Below the pieces are notes generated by a model, which had not been told where the DNA came from, did not search any database, and saw nothing but the letters and a program-made list of their open reading frames with translations. This document shows positions 1 through 9,712 of a stretch of DNA of 64,000 nt, in pieces; positions within the stretch are counted from its first letter, which is position 1; each line of letters begins with the position of its first letter. The stretch is from positions 61,799 to 125,798 of the forward strand of contig CAJBEZ010000063.1 of the NCBI GenBank assembly GCA_903952205.1, in the 5' to 3' direction. The position numbers and the translations under genes were made by a program. The DNA is from an uncultured Desulfomonile sp. Lineage in GTDB: Bacteria; Desulfobacterota; Desulfomonilia; Desulfomonilales; Desulfomonilaceae.

Positions 1-3000
1 TTACCGGTATTTTCCCCCGGTGTTTTTCCAGGGTCGTCTTCAATCTTTGTATCTGCTGAGGATCAGTTCCCAATGATGTTACCCTTATTTGAATCTCTTT
101 GCTAAAGTGCCGTGAAGCTTCTCTAAGTTTGTGAATCTCATTCACCAGTATTTTGGGGGCATCCGGCTCCCCATCACGAGTAGCCGCAAAGATCAGAGGC
201 TCTCCAGAGTTGATTAGATCTCTGCTGCTCAGGTAAACATCAGAAAAAACTGTTCCCTCGACTATTCCTTCCAAATCTTCGATTGTTACAAATGCCATTC
301 TGTCACCTTTTCGGGTGTTAATTTCTTTCACCTTTTTGACAATACCCGACAGCCGAATGGGGACTGCGTTTGAAATGCGCGACAACTTAGATGTGGTTGT
401 GTTTGTAAATTTCTTCACTAATTCTTCATAGTTCAGTAAAGGGTGTCCACTTAAATAGAAACCCATCAAGTCTTTTTCAAAACCAAGCCTAGTCATTTCG
501 TCCCATTCCGGGCAATCTGCTATTGCGGAGTCCGTAAGATTTCCAATTTGACCAGGTGAACATTCTATCGCAAAAAGGTTGAACTGCCCTTCCGCACGTT
601 CCCTTTGAAAACTGGCGCCGTGCTCCAGAATAACATCCAGCGCTTCCGACATAGCTCGTCTGCCTGGGCCTAATCCTGCAAAGGCGCCACACTTTATCAG
701 ACTGTCGATCACTTTTTTGTTGACCTTACGTAAATCAACCCGACGAGCAAAATCCTGGAGGCTACAAAATGGTCCGGATTCATCCCTAATTTCAATTATC
801 GAATTTATTGCCGATTCCCCCACATTCTTAACAGCGCTTAGACCGAATACTATTCTTCCATTTGATACCAAGAAATCCTCAAAGGACTCATTTACGTGGG
901 GTGGTAATATCTGGATTCCCATATCACGGCATTCTTGAAGATAGATCGTTATTTTATCTGAATTAGCCGATTCCAGGCTTAATTGGGCAGCCATAAACTC
1001 TGCAGGGTAATGGGTTTTGAGGTAGGCTGTCTGATACGTCACCATAGCATATGCGGCTGAATGTGACTTATTAAAACCATATCCTGCAAATTTCTCCATC
1101 AGATCGAATATGTAAGACGCCTTCTCGGAATCGACCTTGTTCTTGAGGGCTCCCTTCACAAAACGGCTCTTCTGCTCCGCCATTTCCTCGAGTTTCTTTT
1201 TGCCCATAGCCCTTCGAAGCAGGTCAGCTTCTCCCAGAGTATAATTGGCAAGAGTTGTAGAAATACTCATGACCTGTTCCTGATAAACTATGACGCCATA
1301 AGTTTCCTTCAAGATCGGTTCCAGTTCGGGCAAAGGATATTCAATAGGAATTCGGCCATGTTTCCTGTTGATAAAATCATCCACCATCCCTGATTCCAGA
1401 GGTCCAGGTCTGTATAAGGCCAGAATTGCAATTAAGTCCTCGAAGACAGTAGGTTTGAATTTGGTCAAGACGTCTCTCATTCCAGAAGATTCCAGCTGAA
1501 ATACGCCCAGTGTCTCCCCGTGTGAAAGCCTCTCAAATGTCGTTGGATCGTCTAAAGGTATTGACCTCATGTCCAGCGCAATACCCTTGGATTTCTCGAT
1601 TAGAACCAAGGTCCGGTCAATTACGGAAAGCGTCTTGAGTCCCAGGAAATCAAATTTGACCAGACCAATTTTCTCAACCCATGTCATATCAAACTGTGTA
1701 ATCGTTTCATCATTGTTGCCCTTGTAAAGAGGCAGCCTCTCAACAAGTGGCCTGTCGGAGATCACTATACCCGCCGCATGTGTTGATGCGTGACGTGTGA
1801 GACCTTCCAGCGCCTGGGCGGTCTTGATCAGATCTCTCACTGATTCAGATCTGTCCATCATTTCTTGCAATCGAGGTTCATCTTTGAGTGCCTTTTCAAG
1901 AGTCATTTTCAGAGCGTCAGGAATGAGTTTTGCGATCTGGTCGGCTTCTGCGTAGGGGAATCCCATCACACGAGCCACATCCCTAACAACAGCCTTCGCT
2001 TGCATTCGGCCAAAGGTTATTATCTGCGCGACCCGGTCTTTTCCATATTTGTTTGAAACGTATTCAATTACCTTCTCTCTACCCTCGGTACAAAAATCTA
2101 CATCTATGTCGGGCATGCTCCTACGTTCCGGGTTAAGAAATCGCTCAAAAAGGAGCTTGTACCTAATTGGATCAATATCTGTTATACCTAACGAATATGC
2201 CGCCAAAGAGCCTGCGGCCGAGCCTCTACCCGGCCCAACTGGAATGGACTCCTTTCGCGCGAAATTGATGAAATCGGCGACTATTAGAAAGTATCCGGAA
2301 AACCCCATCTCCTGAATTAGGTTGATCTCGTGATCCAAACGTTTCGAGTAACTTTCAACGTCTGTCTTCTTGAGTTTTCCCGTTACAATTAATCTTTCAA
2401 GATGTGACTCAAGTCCTTCCCTGGCGTCCTTGGCGAAACGATCCCTTAGTGTCTCACCGGTACCCAAATCGAATCTAGGCATATAGACTTGATCGAATTC
2501 GAGTAACAATGAACATCTCTCCGCTATAACTCGTGTATTCCTGATGGCTTGAGGAACTTCCCTAAAATCATTGGCCATTCTTTCCGGAGATTTGAAAAAG
2601 AACTGATCTGAGTCAAAACTCATTCTGGAAGTATCTTCGAACTGTTTTCCAGTCTGGATGCACAAGAGTATTTCGTGAGCCCTGTGGTCGGACTGATCCA
2701 GATAGTGACAATCGTTTGTAGCGACTGTTGGAATGTCCAATTTTGCAGAGAGGTCTAGAACTGTCCGGTTTACCCGTTTTTGATCATCCAGACCGTTTTC
2801 CTGAAGTTCAATATAATATCTGTCATTAGAAAAGACTTCTCTAAACCAGGAAGCCGTCTCAATAAGCCTTTTCTCATCACCTATCTTGGCCAGATCGGAA
2901 AGTTCACTGGACAGGCACCCGCTTAGACATATTAATCCCTCGTTGTATTTTTCAAGCAATTCCTTGTCTATTCTAGGTTTATAATAGAATCCCTCAAACT

Positions 3001-3337
3001 GCCCCAGTGTCACCAGCTTGCAAAGATTTCGGTATCCTTTCTCATTCTCACAAAGCAAAATAAGATGATATGATTTTGGTTCACCACTCCGTGAAGATTT
3101 GTCAAACCTGGACGCAGGAGCCACGTAAACTTCGCAGCCAATTATAGGTTTGAGCCCACTCGACTTGACGGAACTGTAGAAATCCATTGCGCCAAACAAG
3201 TTTCCGTGGTCCGTGACCGCAACAGCGGACATTTTGTAGTCTTTGGCACGGTTTATGAGATCCGATATACGGATGGCTCCGTCAAGCAACGAGTATTGCG
3301 TGTGAAGATGAAGATGTACGAAATCAGCCCCTGTCAT
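1..3337 (-). CDS. dnaE: DNA polymerase III subunit alpha (3' end outside the window)
   Basis: Replicative DNA polymerase catalytic subunit. The reading frame starts with ATG at 3337 (MTGADFVHLHLHTQYSLLDG), the typical N-terminal PHP domain with its metal-binding HLHLHT motif, followed by VAVTDHGNLFGAM. Further in, the catalytic palm motif PDIDVDFC and the following ITFGRMQAKAV are encoded around 1990-2120. The frame is open for about 1112 codons to the window edge; family members are about 1150-1170 residues, so only some 50 C-terminal residues are missing. It is transcribed away from the mla operon, with a 371-bp AT-rich divergent spacer between them. No frameshift was seen. Identification is secure; only the truncation limits it. 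Confidence 0.96.
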   Translation of the reverse strand, partial: MTGADFVHLHLHTQYSLLDGAIRISDLINRAKDYKMSAVAVTDHGNLFGAMDFYSSVKSSGLKPIIGCEVYVAPASRFDKSSRSGEPKSYHLILLCENEKGYRNLCKLVTLGQFEGFYYKPRIDKELLEKYNEGLICLSGCLSSELSDLAKIGDEKRLIETASWFREVFSNDRYYIELQENGLDDQKRVNRTVLDLSAKLDIPTVATNDCHYLDQSDHRAHEILLCIQTGKQFEDTSRMSFDSDQFFFKSPERMANDFREVPQAIRNTRVIAERCSLLLEFDQVYMPRFDLGTGETLRDRFAKDAREGLESHLERLIVTGKLKKTDVESYSKRLDHEINLIQEMGFSGYFLIVADFINFARKESIPVGPGRGSAAGSLAAYSLGITDIDPIRYKLLFERFLNPERRSMPDIDVDFCTEGREKVIEYVSNKYGKDRVAQIITFGRMQAKAVVRDVARVMGFPYAEADQIAKLIPDALKMTLEKALKDEPRLQEMMDRSESVRDLIKTAQALEGLTRHASTHAAGIVISDRPLVERLPLYKGNNDETITQFDMTWVEKIGLVKFDFLGLKTLSVIDRTLVLIEKSKGIALDMRSIPLDDPTTFERLSHGETLGVFQLESSGMRDVLTKFKPTVFEDLIAILALYRPGPLESGMVDDFINRKHGRIPIEYPLPELEPILKETYGVIVYQEQVMSISTTLANYTLGEADLLRRAMGKKKLEEMAEQKSRFVKGALKNKVDSEKASYIFDLMEKFAGYGFNKSHSAAYAMVTYQTAYLKTHYPAEFMAAQLSLESANSDKITIYLQECRDMGIQILPPHVNESFEDFLVSNGRIVFGLSAVKNVGESAINSIIEIRDESGPFCSLQDFARRVDLRKVNKKVIDSLIKCGAFAGLGPGRRAMSEALDVILEHGASFQRERAEGQFNLFAIECSPGQIGNLTDSAIADCPEWDEMTRLGFEKDLMGFYLSGHPLLNYEELVKKFTNTTTSKLSRISNAVPIRLSGIVKKVKEINTRKGDRMAFVTIEDLEGIVEGTVFSDVYLSSRDLINSGEPLIFAATRDGEPDAPKILVNEIHKLREASRHFSKEIQIRVTSLGTDPQQIQRLKTTLEKHRGKIPV

Positions 3338-3708
3338 TGCAAATCCTTACCATAAACAGACTCGGTATTTTGCCCCTTTTTGAGGAGCGTAAACATAGCA
3401 CCGCCAATTTTGGTGTGCAATCTGTTTTTAATAATTGAAGCAGAGCTCGGCAAGGGGTGATCAAAATTAACTGCCACAAACATGTTATAATAATTTAAAA
3501 TAACGTAGTTTCATTATGATATTGACTTTTATTAATAAAATATATTAGTATTTAACAGATACTATCGTCAAAACTAACTGAAATAATGCTTCATTTCTCC
3601 TAAATATTCAGTGGTCGGAGTATGCAGCGATGAGCATTGTAACAACATATTAGATTTAAAGTCTTTTTTAAGACATGTTGAGGCTATCGGTAAAACGAGA
3701 AAGTAAGA
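3338..3708. other. AT-rich divergent intergenic region between dnaE and mlaE
   Basis: No gene seen in these 371 bases. The stretch 3480-3560 is very AT-rich and contains TTGACT near 3522, but I cannot place a well-spaced -10 box, so no promoter is called. A short hairpin (GTCTT / AAGAC) lies around 3660-3674, upstream of mlaE. It presumably carries the divergent promoters of dnaE and the mla operon. Confidence 0.5.
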
Positions 3709-4497
3709 ATGCGGCTCGTTAATTTCATAAAATCGTCCATAGTCGGAATACTCGATATGGCTGAAGAGTTGTTGTCCGAAATTGGTCTTGTCCTAATGTT
3801 TCTAGGAGAGTTCTTATATTGGGCTATCAGGCCTCCCTTCAGAATCCAGGAAACTTTTCGGCAACTCGATTTTGTAGGAACTCAATCGATCCTGCTTATT
3901 GTCATGACGGGAGCATTCACAGGAATGGTTAGCGTTCTGCAAGGATACAACGCCATGAGCCGTTATGGGGCCGAGTCTTTGGTGGGAGCGGCGACTGCGC
4001 TAGCCTTGGCTCGAGAGCTGGGTCCGGTATTAACAGGACTTATGGTTGTTGGACGAGTTGGGTCAGCAATGACAGCCGAGCTTGGCAGTATGCGCAATAC
4101 CCAGCAGATTGACGCCCTTTTGAGTATGGCGGTAGCGCCGGTCCAGTATTTGGTTTGTCCCAGAATAATCGCCGCCTCAATTGCGATGCCCTTTCTTTCA
4201 GCGATATTTGCCTTTTCAGGGATGATTGGAGCCTACATCATGTCTGTGGAGTATCTTCACATAGACGCCGGGGCGTTTATGTCAGCGGTCCGTGACTACG
4301 TAACATCTTCCGATGTCACGCAAGGCCTTATTAAGGCCGCAGCTTTTGGGCTAATTTTGTCTCTTGTCGCATGTTTCAAGGGATTCAACGCCGGCGGTGG
4401 AGCGAGAGGCGTTGGAGTAGCCACAACTAAGTCAGTTGTGCTATCATCTGTGCTAATTCTGTTCTCAGATTACCTCATGACGGCAATTATGTTTTGA
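3709..4497 (+). CDS. mlaE: Phospholipid ABC transporter permease MlaE
   Basis: Integral inner-membrane permease of the Mla/MCE lipid transport system, which moves phospholipids between the inner and outer membranes. At 262 aa it has the usual family length and shows the MlaE signature region: GAFTGMVSVLQGY at about residues 67-79, then LARELGPVLTGLMVVGRVGSA and AELGSMRNTQQIDAL, followed by several hydrophobic segments to the C-terminus. It is the first gene of an operon with mlaF 31 bp downstream and mlaD after that. The ATG at 3709 lacks a strong Shine-Dalgarno but starts at the expected place. No mlaC or mlaB homologue is adjacent, as is common outside enterobacteria. Confidence 0.93.
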   Translation: MRLVNFIKSSIVGILDMAEELLSEIGLVLMFLGEFLYWAIRPPFRIQETFRQLDFVGTQSILLIVMTGAFTGMVSVLQGYNAMSRYGAESLVGAATALALARELGPVLTGLMVVGRVGSAMTAELGSMRNTQQIDALLSMAVAPVQYLVCPRIIAASIAMPFLSAIFAFSGMIGAYIMSVEYLHIDAGAFMSAVRDYVTSSDVTQGLIKAAAFGLILSLVACFKGFNAGGGARGVGVATTKSVVLSSVLILFSDYLMTAIMF

Positions 4498-4528
4498 TAC
4501 GCTAGAAATTTTTTCTGAGAGACCAGGT

Positions 4529-5275
4529 ATGATCCAAGTTGACGATGTGCGCAAAAAGTTCGGTGATCAGGAAGTGCTTAAGGGTGTCACCTTTGAAGTC
4601 AAGAAAGGATCCATAAGTACTCTGATCGGTCGTTCAGGAGCCGGCAAATCCATCTTGCTGAGACACATGATCGGATTGGATGAACCGGACAAAGGTCACA
4701 TAGTAATTGACGGCAAGGATATTGTGGGAATGAAAACACCGGAACTGAACAAAATCAGGAGACGCTTCGGAGTCCTGTTTCAGGATGGCGCGCTTTTCGA
4801 TTCCATGTCGGTTTCAGAAAATGTCGCATTCCCTTTGAGAGAACACAGAGGTCTGCCTGAAAATGAAATTCAGGATGTGGTAATGCAAAAATTGGACGTG
4901 GTTGGACTTCGTCGTCACACTCAAAAATATCCGTCAGAAATCTCGGGTGGAATGCGTAAGAGGGTTGGGCTGGCTCGCGCTCTGGCTCTCGATCCAGACA
5001 TTGTTTTCTTCGATGAACCTACTAGCGGCCTGGATCCGATAACCAGGGGCGCTATCTACAGACTAATTGAAAATACTCACGTGGATGGAAAGATCACCTA
5101 TTTCTTGGTCAGTCATGACATCTCAGGGGTCATGGCCATATCCGACGAAATAATGATGATCCACGATGGCCGGATAGTTGCCTGCGGGACGCCCGACAGC
5201 TTTAGAACCAGTTCAGATCAAGTAGTTCAACAGTTCCTGATGGGGTCGCCTGATGGCCCTATCTCGATTGATTGA
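4529..5275 (+). CDS. mlaF: Phospholipid ABC transporter ATP-binding protein MlaF
   Basis: Cytoplasmic ATPase of the Mla lipid transporter, expected to pair with the MlaE permease encoded just upstream. Its 248 residues contain Walker A GRSGAGKS (about residue 33), Q-loop FQDG, the ABC signature SGGMRKR typical of the MlaF group, Walker B VFFDEPTSGLDP and the switch His in LVSHD. The end of the gene is close to the start of mlaD, or overlaps it if the upstream mlaD start is used, consistent with translational coupling. Confidence 0.94.
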   Translation: MIQVDDVRKKFGDQEVLKGVTFEVKKGSISTLIGRSGAGKSILLRHMIGLDEPDKGHIVIDGKDIVGMKTPELNKIRRRFGVLFQDGALFDSMSVSENVAFPLREHRGLPENEIQDVVMQKLDVVGLRRHTQKYPSEISGGMRKRVGLARALALDPDIVFFDEPTSGLDPITRGAIYRLIENTHVDGKITYFLVSHDISGVMAISDEIMMIHDGRIVACGTPDSFRTSSDQVVQQFLMGSPDGPISID

Positions 5276-5291
5276 GAAAGGCAAGAGGATC

Positions 5292-6320
5292 ATGAACAGG
5301 TTTCCAATTCAAGCAAGAGTCGGTTTATTCTTCCTAATCTCCATTTCGATCCTCGCTTACGTGTGGTTCAGGGTACTAGACTTCAGTTTCAGAGAAGGAT
5401 TCCTGCTCAAGGCTAGTTTCAGGAGTGTTGAAGGCATCTCTCAGGGCAGTCAGATTCAAATAGCGGGCATCAAGGTCGGTCAGGTCAAGGATATAGTGTT
5501 CGACCCCGATACCGGTAAAGCCTCAGTGGCAATGATTATAAATGACGCATACAAAAATATCATACCTGAAGGTTCACGTGTCCTCGTAAAAACGAAAGGA
5601 CTATTGGGCGACAAGTACCTTGTGATTGAACCAGGAAAACCAAATGCAAGAAAGTTAAAAACCGGCGAAGAAATTAAATCGGTCTTTGAGCCGACCGACA
5701 CTCAGAAAATGTTCGAAAGTTTGGCTGTAGTTTCTCAGGATCTGCAGGCAATCACCTCGGTAACCAAGAAACAGTTGGTTGACGAAAAAGGTTCCGAAAG
5801 AATCGACAACATTCTCAACAATACAAATGCCGTAACTACAGAGGCCAAGAATATTCTGACGAGGAACCGCGACAAAATTAACCAAACTGTAGATAACGCG
5901 GACTCAGCGACCAAAGGGGTCAATGAAATTGTTTCATTGAACAAAAACAGGATTAACCATACGGTCTCCAATTTTGAGACTTTCTCCAAGAGCATCGACA
6001 AGACCGGTGGCAAATTCGACCAAATCGCCTCGGACCTCGACGGGATTACGAAGGATTTAAGGTCCGGTCGCGGAACATTGGGGAAACTGGTCAACGACGA
6101 CTCATTATATCGTGACGCGCAGGCATTGGTTAGGGATGTCAGGGGTATCTCGAACAGGATTCAGCATGGACCGGGGACGGTCGGTCGCCTTATCAATGAC
6201 CCGGAGATGTACTTTGAAGCTCGTAGAGCTGTACGTAACATGAACAAAACAGCCGAGGAAATCTCTGAAGTAACACCGGTTAGCACTCTGGCTATTATTC
6301 TTGGGTCGTTTTTCAGATAA
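5292..6320 (+). CDS. mlaD: MCE-domain lipid-binding protein MlaD
   Basis: Periplasm-facing, membrane-anchored MCE protein that forms the lipid-binding ring of the Mla system. An N-terminal transmembrane segment (ARVGLFFLISISILAYVWF) is followed by the MCE domain, with GISQGSQIQIAGIKVGQV and a downstream GLLGDKYLVIEPG. Past about residue 150 it becomes a long helical or coiled region rich in Asn and Thr, with two related copies of a GTLGKLVNDDSLY / GTVGRLINDPEMY repeat, as seen in long MlaD proteins. I placed the start at 5292 because the membrane segment then begins at once and AAGAGG precedes it; a start at 5253, inside mlaF, would add 13 residues. The protein is about 342 aa. Confidence 0.9.
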   Translation: MNRFPIQARVGLFFLISISILAYVWFRVLDFSFREGFLLKASFRSVEGISQGSQIQIAGIKVGQVKDIVFDPDTGKASVAMIINDAYKNIIPEGSRVLVKTKGLLGDKYLVIEPGKPNARKLKTGEEIKSVFEPTDTQKMFESLAVVSQDLQAITSVTKKQLVDEKGSERIDNILNNTNAVTTEAKNILTRNRDKINQTVDNADSATKGVNEIVSLNKNRINHTVSNFETFSKSIDKTGGKFDQIASDLDGITKDLRSGRGTLGKLVNDDSLYRDAQALVRDVRGISNRIQHGPGTVGRLINDPEMYFEARRAVRNMNKTAEEISEVTPVSTLAIILGSFFR

Positions 6321-6330
6321 GGAGCCCGCT

Positions 6331-7779
6331 ATGGGCCCTACTAACCAAAGAAATACTGACGCCGACAGAAATGATCATCTCGGGCCAAATGGAACTTCAT
6401 TGTGGATGGATAGGTCCAAGGTGTCGGTCCATTATCCGTTATCGGCTTTACGTCAGACTTCAGCCGCTCTACTGATATGCTGCGTCATGGTGGCTTTCCT
6501 CTCTCTGGGAACTTCAACCAAAGCGAATTCTTCAGTCTATGACTACTTCAAGACAGCTTCTCCAGCATCATTCTTCGCTGTTGATCCTGATCTGTTAATC
6601 AGGTCAATGGATCCTAAGGCTGACAGCAGGACATGGCGAATAGCTGAAACATGGGGATTCCCGCCCCTTTTCCTGAAATCAAAAGTTCCTGGATTGTTCG
6701 ATCGCCTGGACATTCTTTACCCCCTTGCCTATCAGGAGGATTCCAATTTTCAGAAAAAGATCAAGATTATTCCATTGTTCGAAAGTAGGTGGTCCAAAAT
6801 CGCCCCTTTCGACAATTACACCAGATTTGTCACAATGTTCAAAGGCCGCTCGGATATGGGTCAGGAATATTGGGGCTTTTTTCCTTTTTATGGTTTCAGT
6901 TATAGAAGGTTCGGCGTGGACAAAAACATGTTTTTTCTGTTCCCTCTGTATTATCAAAGTGAGGATGATGGAGCAAAAACGTTCAGGATCCTGTGGCCTA
7001 TCATAACTTACGCTAACAATCCATTCAGATTTAGTATGAAAGTATGGCCGCTTTATGGAAAAGACCGTATTAGAAACGATTATGACAACAGATTCTTGCT
7101 GTGGCCTTTCTTTCAAATTACTGACAAGTACATTGGACAGGAGCAATGGAGTTCATATAAGGCCTTGCCTTTTCCAGTGTATGTTACCCGTGAAACCAAC
7201 TATGACTACAACCTTGATATCATATGGCCTCTGTTCACCTATTATGAGCACTACGCCTCAGGGCACAAACGTTATTCACTGAGGCCCTTCTTTACTTATG
7301 GTTATGGTGGGGGAGTCGATGAGTTCAGCTTCCTCTTCTATTCTTCAAAGAAAGACAGAAACTCAGGAACATCGTCATCAAGCACTGACGCATACGTTTC
7401 AGTTGGAAAAGATGAAGTGGTGACAGAACGCAAATTCTTCTTTATGAGCGCTATTCAGAAGCGATATAGAAAGGGGACGCTTGTTTCAGCAAAATACCGT
7501 TTCTGGCCTTTTGCCGAATACACATGGGATTACGCCAAGGGCAGTCATTGGAAGATACCTGAAGTCGTACCTGTCAGTGATGAGTGGTGGAACCTTAACC
7601 TTGGCCGATTCTTGAGGTTGGTAGACTTGAGAGAAACTCCCGTGACAAGAGAACTCAGTGTCCTGTTTGGACTCGGAAGAAAAAACGAGATCAAGAACCA
7701 CCCGCATATTAACAAACCCCCAAAATCCGGCGATGACAATTGGAGTGAGTTGATCCTTGGATCATTCAGAAAGAACTGA
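6331..7779 (+). CDS. Exported aromatic-repeat protein, last gene of the mla operon
   Basis: No enzyme family recognised. The start at 6331 has a good Shine-Dalgarno (AAGGAG, 6-nt spacer) and lies 10 bases after mlaD. The product is about 482 aa with a hydrophobic segment around residues 45-65 (ALLICCVMVAFLSLG), probably a late signal anchor or signal peptide. The rest is a string of irregular repeats around Trp/Phe-Pro cores: FFPFYGFSYRR, FFLFPLYYQS, ILWPIITY, VWPLYGKDR, LLWPFFQI, IIWPLFTYYEHY, LRPFFTYGYGG, RFWPFAEYTWDY. Alternating aromatic residues with charged turns suggest a beta-rich, possibly outer-membrane or barrel-like structure. Its position after mlaEFD suggests a part in lipid or envelope trafficking; that is inference. 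Confidence 0.75.
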   Translation: MGPTNQRNTDADRNDHLGPNGTSLWMDRSKVSVHYPLSALRQTSAALLICCVMVAFLSLGTSTKANSSVYDYFKTASPASFFAVDPDLLIRSMDPKADSRTWRIAETWGFPPLFLKSKVPGLFDRLDILYPLAYQEDSNFQKKIKIIPLFESRWSKIAPFDNYTRFVTMFKGRSDMGQEYWGFFPFYGFSYRRFGVDKNMFFLFPLYYQSEDDGAKTFRILWPIITYANNPFRFSMKVWPLYGKDRIRNDYDNRFLLWPFFQITDKYIGQEQWSSYKALPFPVYVTRETNYDYNLDIIWPLFTYYEHYASGHKRYSLRPFFTYGYGGGVDEFSFLFYSSKKDRNSGTSSSSTDAYVSVGKDEVVTERKFFFMSAIQKRYRKGTLVSAKYRFWPFAEYTWDYAKGSHWKIPEVVPVSDEWWNLNLGRFLRLVDLRETPVTRELSVLFGLGRKNEIKNHPHINKPPKSGDDNWSELILGSFRKN

Positions 7780-7806
7780 TTATCCTTTCGGGGATAATCA
7801 GTTCTT
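7771..7806. terminator. Perfect 15-bp hairpin at the end of the mla operon, overlapping the stop codon
   Basis: Bases 7771-7785 are the exact reverse complement of 7792-7806, with a 6-base loop. The TGA stop of the preceding gene (7777-7779) lies inside the left arm. The hairpin sits between convergent genes and probably ends transcription from either side, though no long T tract follows. Confidence 0.6.
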
Positions 7807-7857
7807 GAAGTTTAGGTCGGTTTACCGCCAACTCAAGCGGAAAACCCATGAGAAAGT

Positions 7858-9510
7858 CTACACTTTTTTCGTGTGATCTCCATGATCTTCCTTGGTTCCA
7901 TAGCCGGAGACCATAGCCTTGAAGTTTTCACTAACCGTCTCACCAGTTGTCGCCAAGTATAGGTGGGCTATCACAAATGCTGCGAACAGCGCTCCGAGGA
8001 CGAAATGTATCGTGGCTACCACCCACAATCCGCCCACAAATCTAACCACACCTGAGAATGTTTCCGGATACATGTAAACCAGGCCACTTAACAGCAAGAG
8101 CGGCAACAATATTAACTGAAATTTCAGATACGCAATCTTCTGCAATGGATTGAATTTGTTGTCCTCACAAGGAGCGTAAGGGTGAGGTTCATGTTTGAAT
8201 ATTCCATAACCATAGAATTTGGCCTGTTTAATCAGTCCACCGGGTATTTCGCCTTTCTTGGGGAAGTAGTGAGAAATCCTCCCGCTGAATATGGCGTATA
8301 GGAACCATGCGCCCCAGCTAATCACTGCAGCCCATCCGAACCAATTGTGAACACTTACTGACCAATCGAACCATCCTGGGAACATCTCCGGCCAATGAAT
8401 CATTATACCCGTGATAATGAGCATTATGATGCACAGAGCCTGGAACCAGTGCCAAATACGTTCAAACAGGGGGTGCAGATATATCTTTTCTTCGGAAGCG
8501 TGGCGCCCTCCTTTCTTTCTGGTCAGAATCCTAAGACCACCGTGAAAGATGGGCAAAGCCAACGTCCCTAGAACAAGTATGATTAGGATGAAATCCAGGG
8601 CATGAGACCTATGTGCGCCCACCACGTAGCTGTAGGAATCAAAAATATCCTTGTTAATAAACTGGATTTCGACGATGGATGTGAAGAAATCTTTAGGCGC
8701 TGGTTTTGAAGTGGATAAAATCGAATACTTATTGTGGCATTGCTCACAGGACGCAGTCTTGCCCTTGGTGGCCGGCATATTATGGACACCAGGCTTGTCT
8801 CCCTTATGACAAACGAGGCATCCGAGTTTCATGTGAATTTCGGCTTGTTGTAGAAACTTGTGCTGTTCAGCGTTATTCATTCCATACGCGGTGTGACAAT
8901 CCAGGCAAACTCTAGACTTGAATTCGCCTTCATAGGTTGATTGGGCCTGTCCATAGTGCACGTTGTGACAACCAATGCAAGGAGGAGCCTTTGGACCGGC
9001 CTTCTTCCCATGAGCGCCACACTGAATACTGTCAAAAGAATCTTCGTGACATTCTTTGCAATCTACAAGAGCGAGTCTCTGATTATGGGGTATTTCGGTA
9101 ATGTCCTTGTGGCATGAAACGCAAGTAAGATCTTTGTGAACGCCTTCTCCATATTTCTTTTCATCGATAGATAGGTTAAGTTCTCCAAACAAAAAACGGG
9201 GCTTTGCACTGGGCGGAATGGGCTTATCTCCGACATTTACCTGATCGGCTAATTCCTCTTTGGACATTTTAAGGATGTCCGTATTGTGACATCCCAGGCA
9301 GGTTTGGTTGTCGACTTCCTTCGCTTCCGGCTTCGGCTCAGGTTTTGCTTCCACGGCCTGAGCTGGTTTTTCACTGTTCGTGGTGGCGTTGTTATCGGCC
9401 GCAAAACTTGCGGGACCAGACCCCAGAAAGGCAAATCCATACAATCCCACAAATAGAGCCGCCAACATTATTGTAGATAGTTTCTTGAAAGCCTTATTCC
9501 CTGAAATCAT
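7858..9510 (-). CDS. Heptaheme cytochrome c fused to a membrane cytochrome b domain
   Basis: A 550-aa electron-transfer protein. After a signal or anchor sequence (about residues 8-38) and an Ala/Glu/Pro linker come seven CxxCH heme c sites at about residues 71, 130, 151, 178, 202, 231 and 255. From about residue 300 it becomes a four- or five-helix membrane domain resembling the cytochrome b subunit of hydrogenases and formate dehydrogenases, with HPLFERIWHWFQALC, VHNWFGWAAV and a last helix containing HFVLGALFAAFVIAHLY as likely heme b ligand regions. It would carry electrons between periplasmic donors such as c3 or hydrogenase and the quinone pool. AAGGAG precedes the start with a 7-base spacer. 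The neighbour upstream is a soluble cytochrome c3 gene. Confidence 0.88.
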   Translation of the reverse strand: MISGNKAFKKLSTIMLAALFVGLYGFAFLGSGPASFAADNNATTNSEKPAQAVEAKPEPKPEAKEVDNQTCLGCHNTDILKMSKEELADQVNVGDKPIPPSAKPRFLFGELNLSIDEKKYGEGVHKDLTCVSCHKDITEIPHNQRLALVDCKECHEDSFDSIQCGAHGKKAGPKAPPCIGCHNVHYGQAQSTYEGEFKSRVCLDCHTAYGMNNAEQHKFLQQAEIHMKLGCLVCHKGDKPGVHNMPATKGKTASCEQCHNKYSILSTSKPAPKDFFTSIVEIQFINKDIFDSYSYVVGAHRSHALDFILIILVLGTLALPIFHGGLRILTRKKGGRHASEEKIYLHPLFERIWHWFQALCIIMLIITGIMIHWPEMFPGWFDWSVSVHNWFGWAAVISWGAWFLYAIFSGRISHYFPKKGEIPGGLIKQAKFYGYGIFKHEPHPYAPCEDNKFNPLQKIAYLKFQLILLPLLLLSGLVYMYPETFSGVVRFVGGLWVVATIHFVLGALFAAFVIAHLYLATTGETVSENFKAMVSGYGTKEDHGDHTKKV

Positions 9511-9621
9511 TATTAAACTCCTTGGGTTACCCCGCGTTGTGTATGCTTAACTCCTGCCAGGGCTTATCGGGCAGCGTATATAATACTATTACATCGACAT
9601 TCTGAGAGTGGTCAAGAATAT

Positions 9622-9661
9622 TCAAAAACAAAAAAGGCCCCGATAATCAAAGGGGCCTTTC
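9622..9661 (-). terminator. Rho-independent terminator of the cytochrome c3 gene
   Basis: Arms 9633-9641 and 9652-9660 (AAAGGCCCC / GGGGCCTTT) form a perfect GC-rich 9-bp stem. On the minus strand it is followed by a T-rich run (complement of 9622-9635). It lies 50 bases after the cytochrome c3 stop and separates that gene from the cytochrome c/b fusion, implying separate transcription units. Confidence 0.85.
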
Positions 9662-9712
9662 TTGAAAAAGCAAACTGGCTAGTTAAAAACGGTCAACTCT
9701 TGAGTTATGCGG

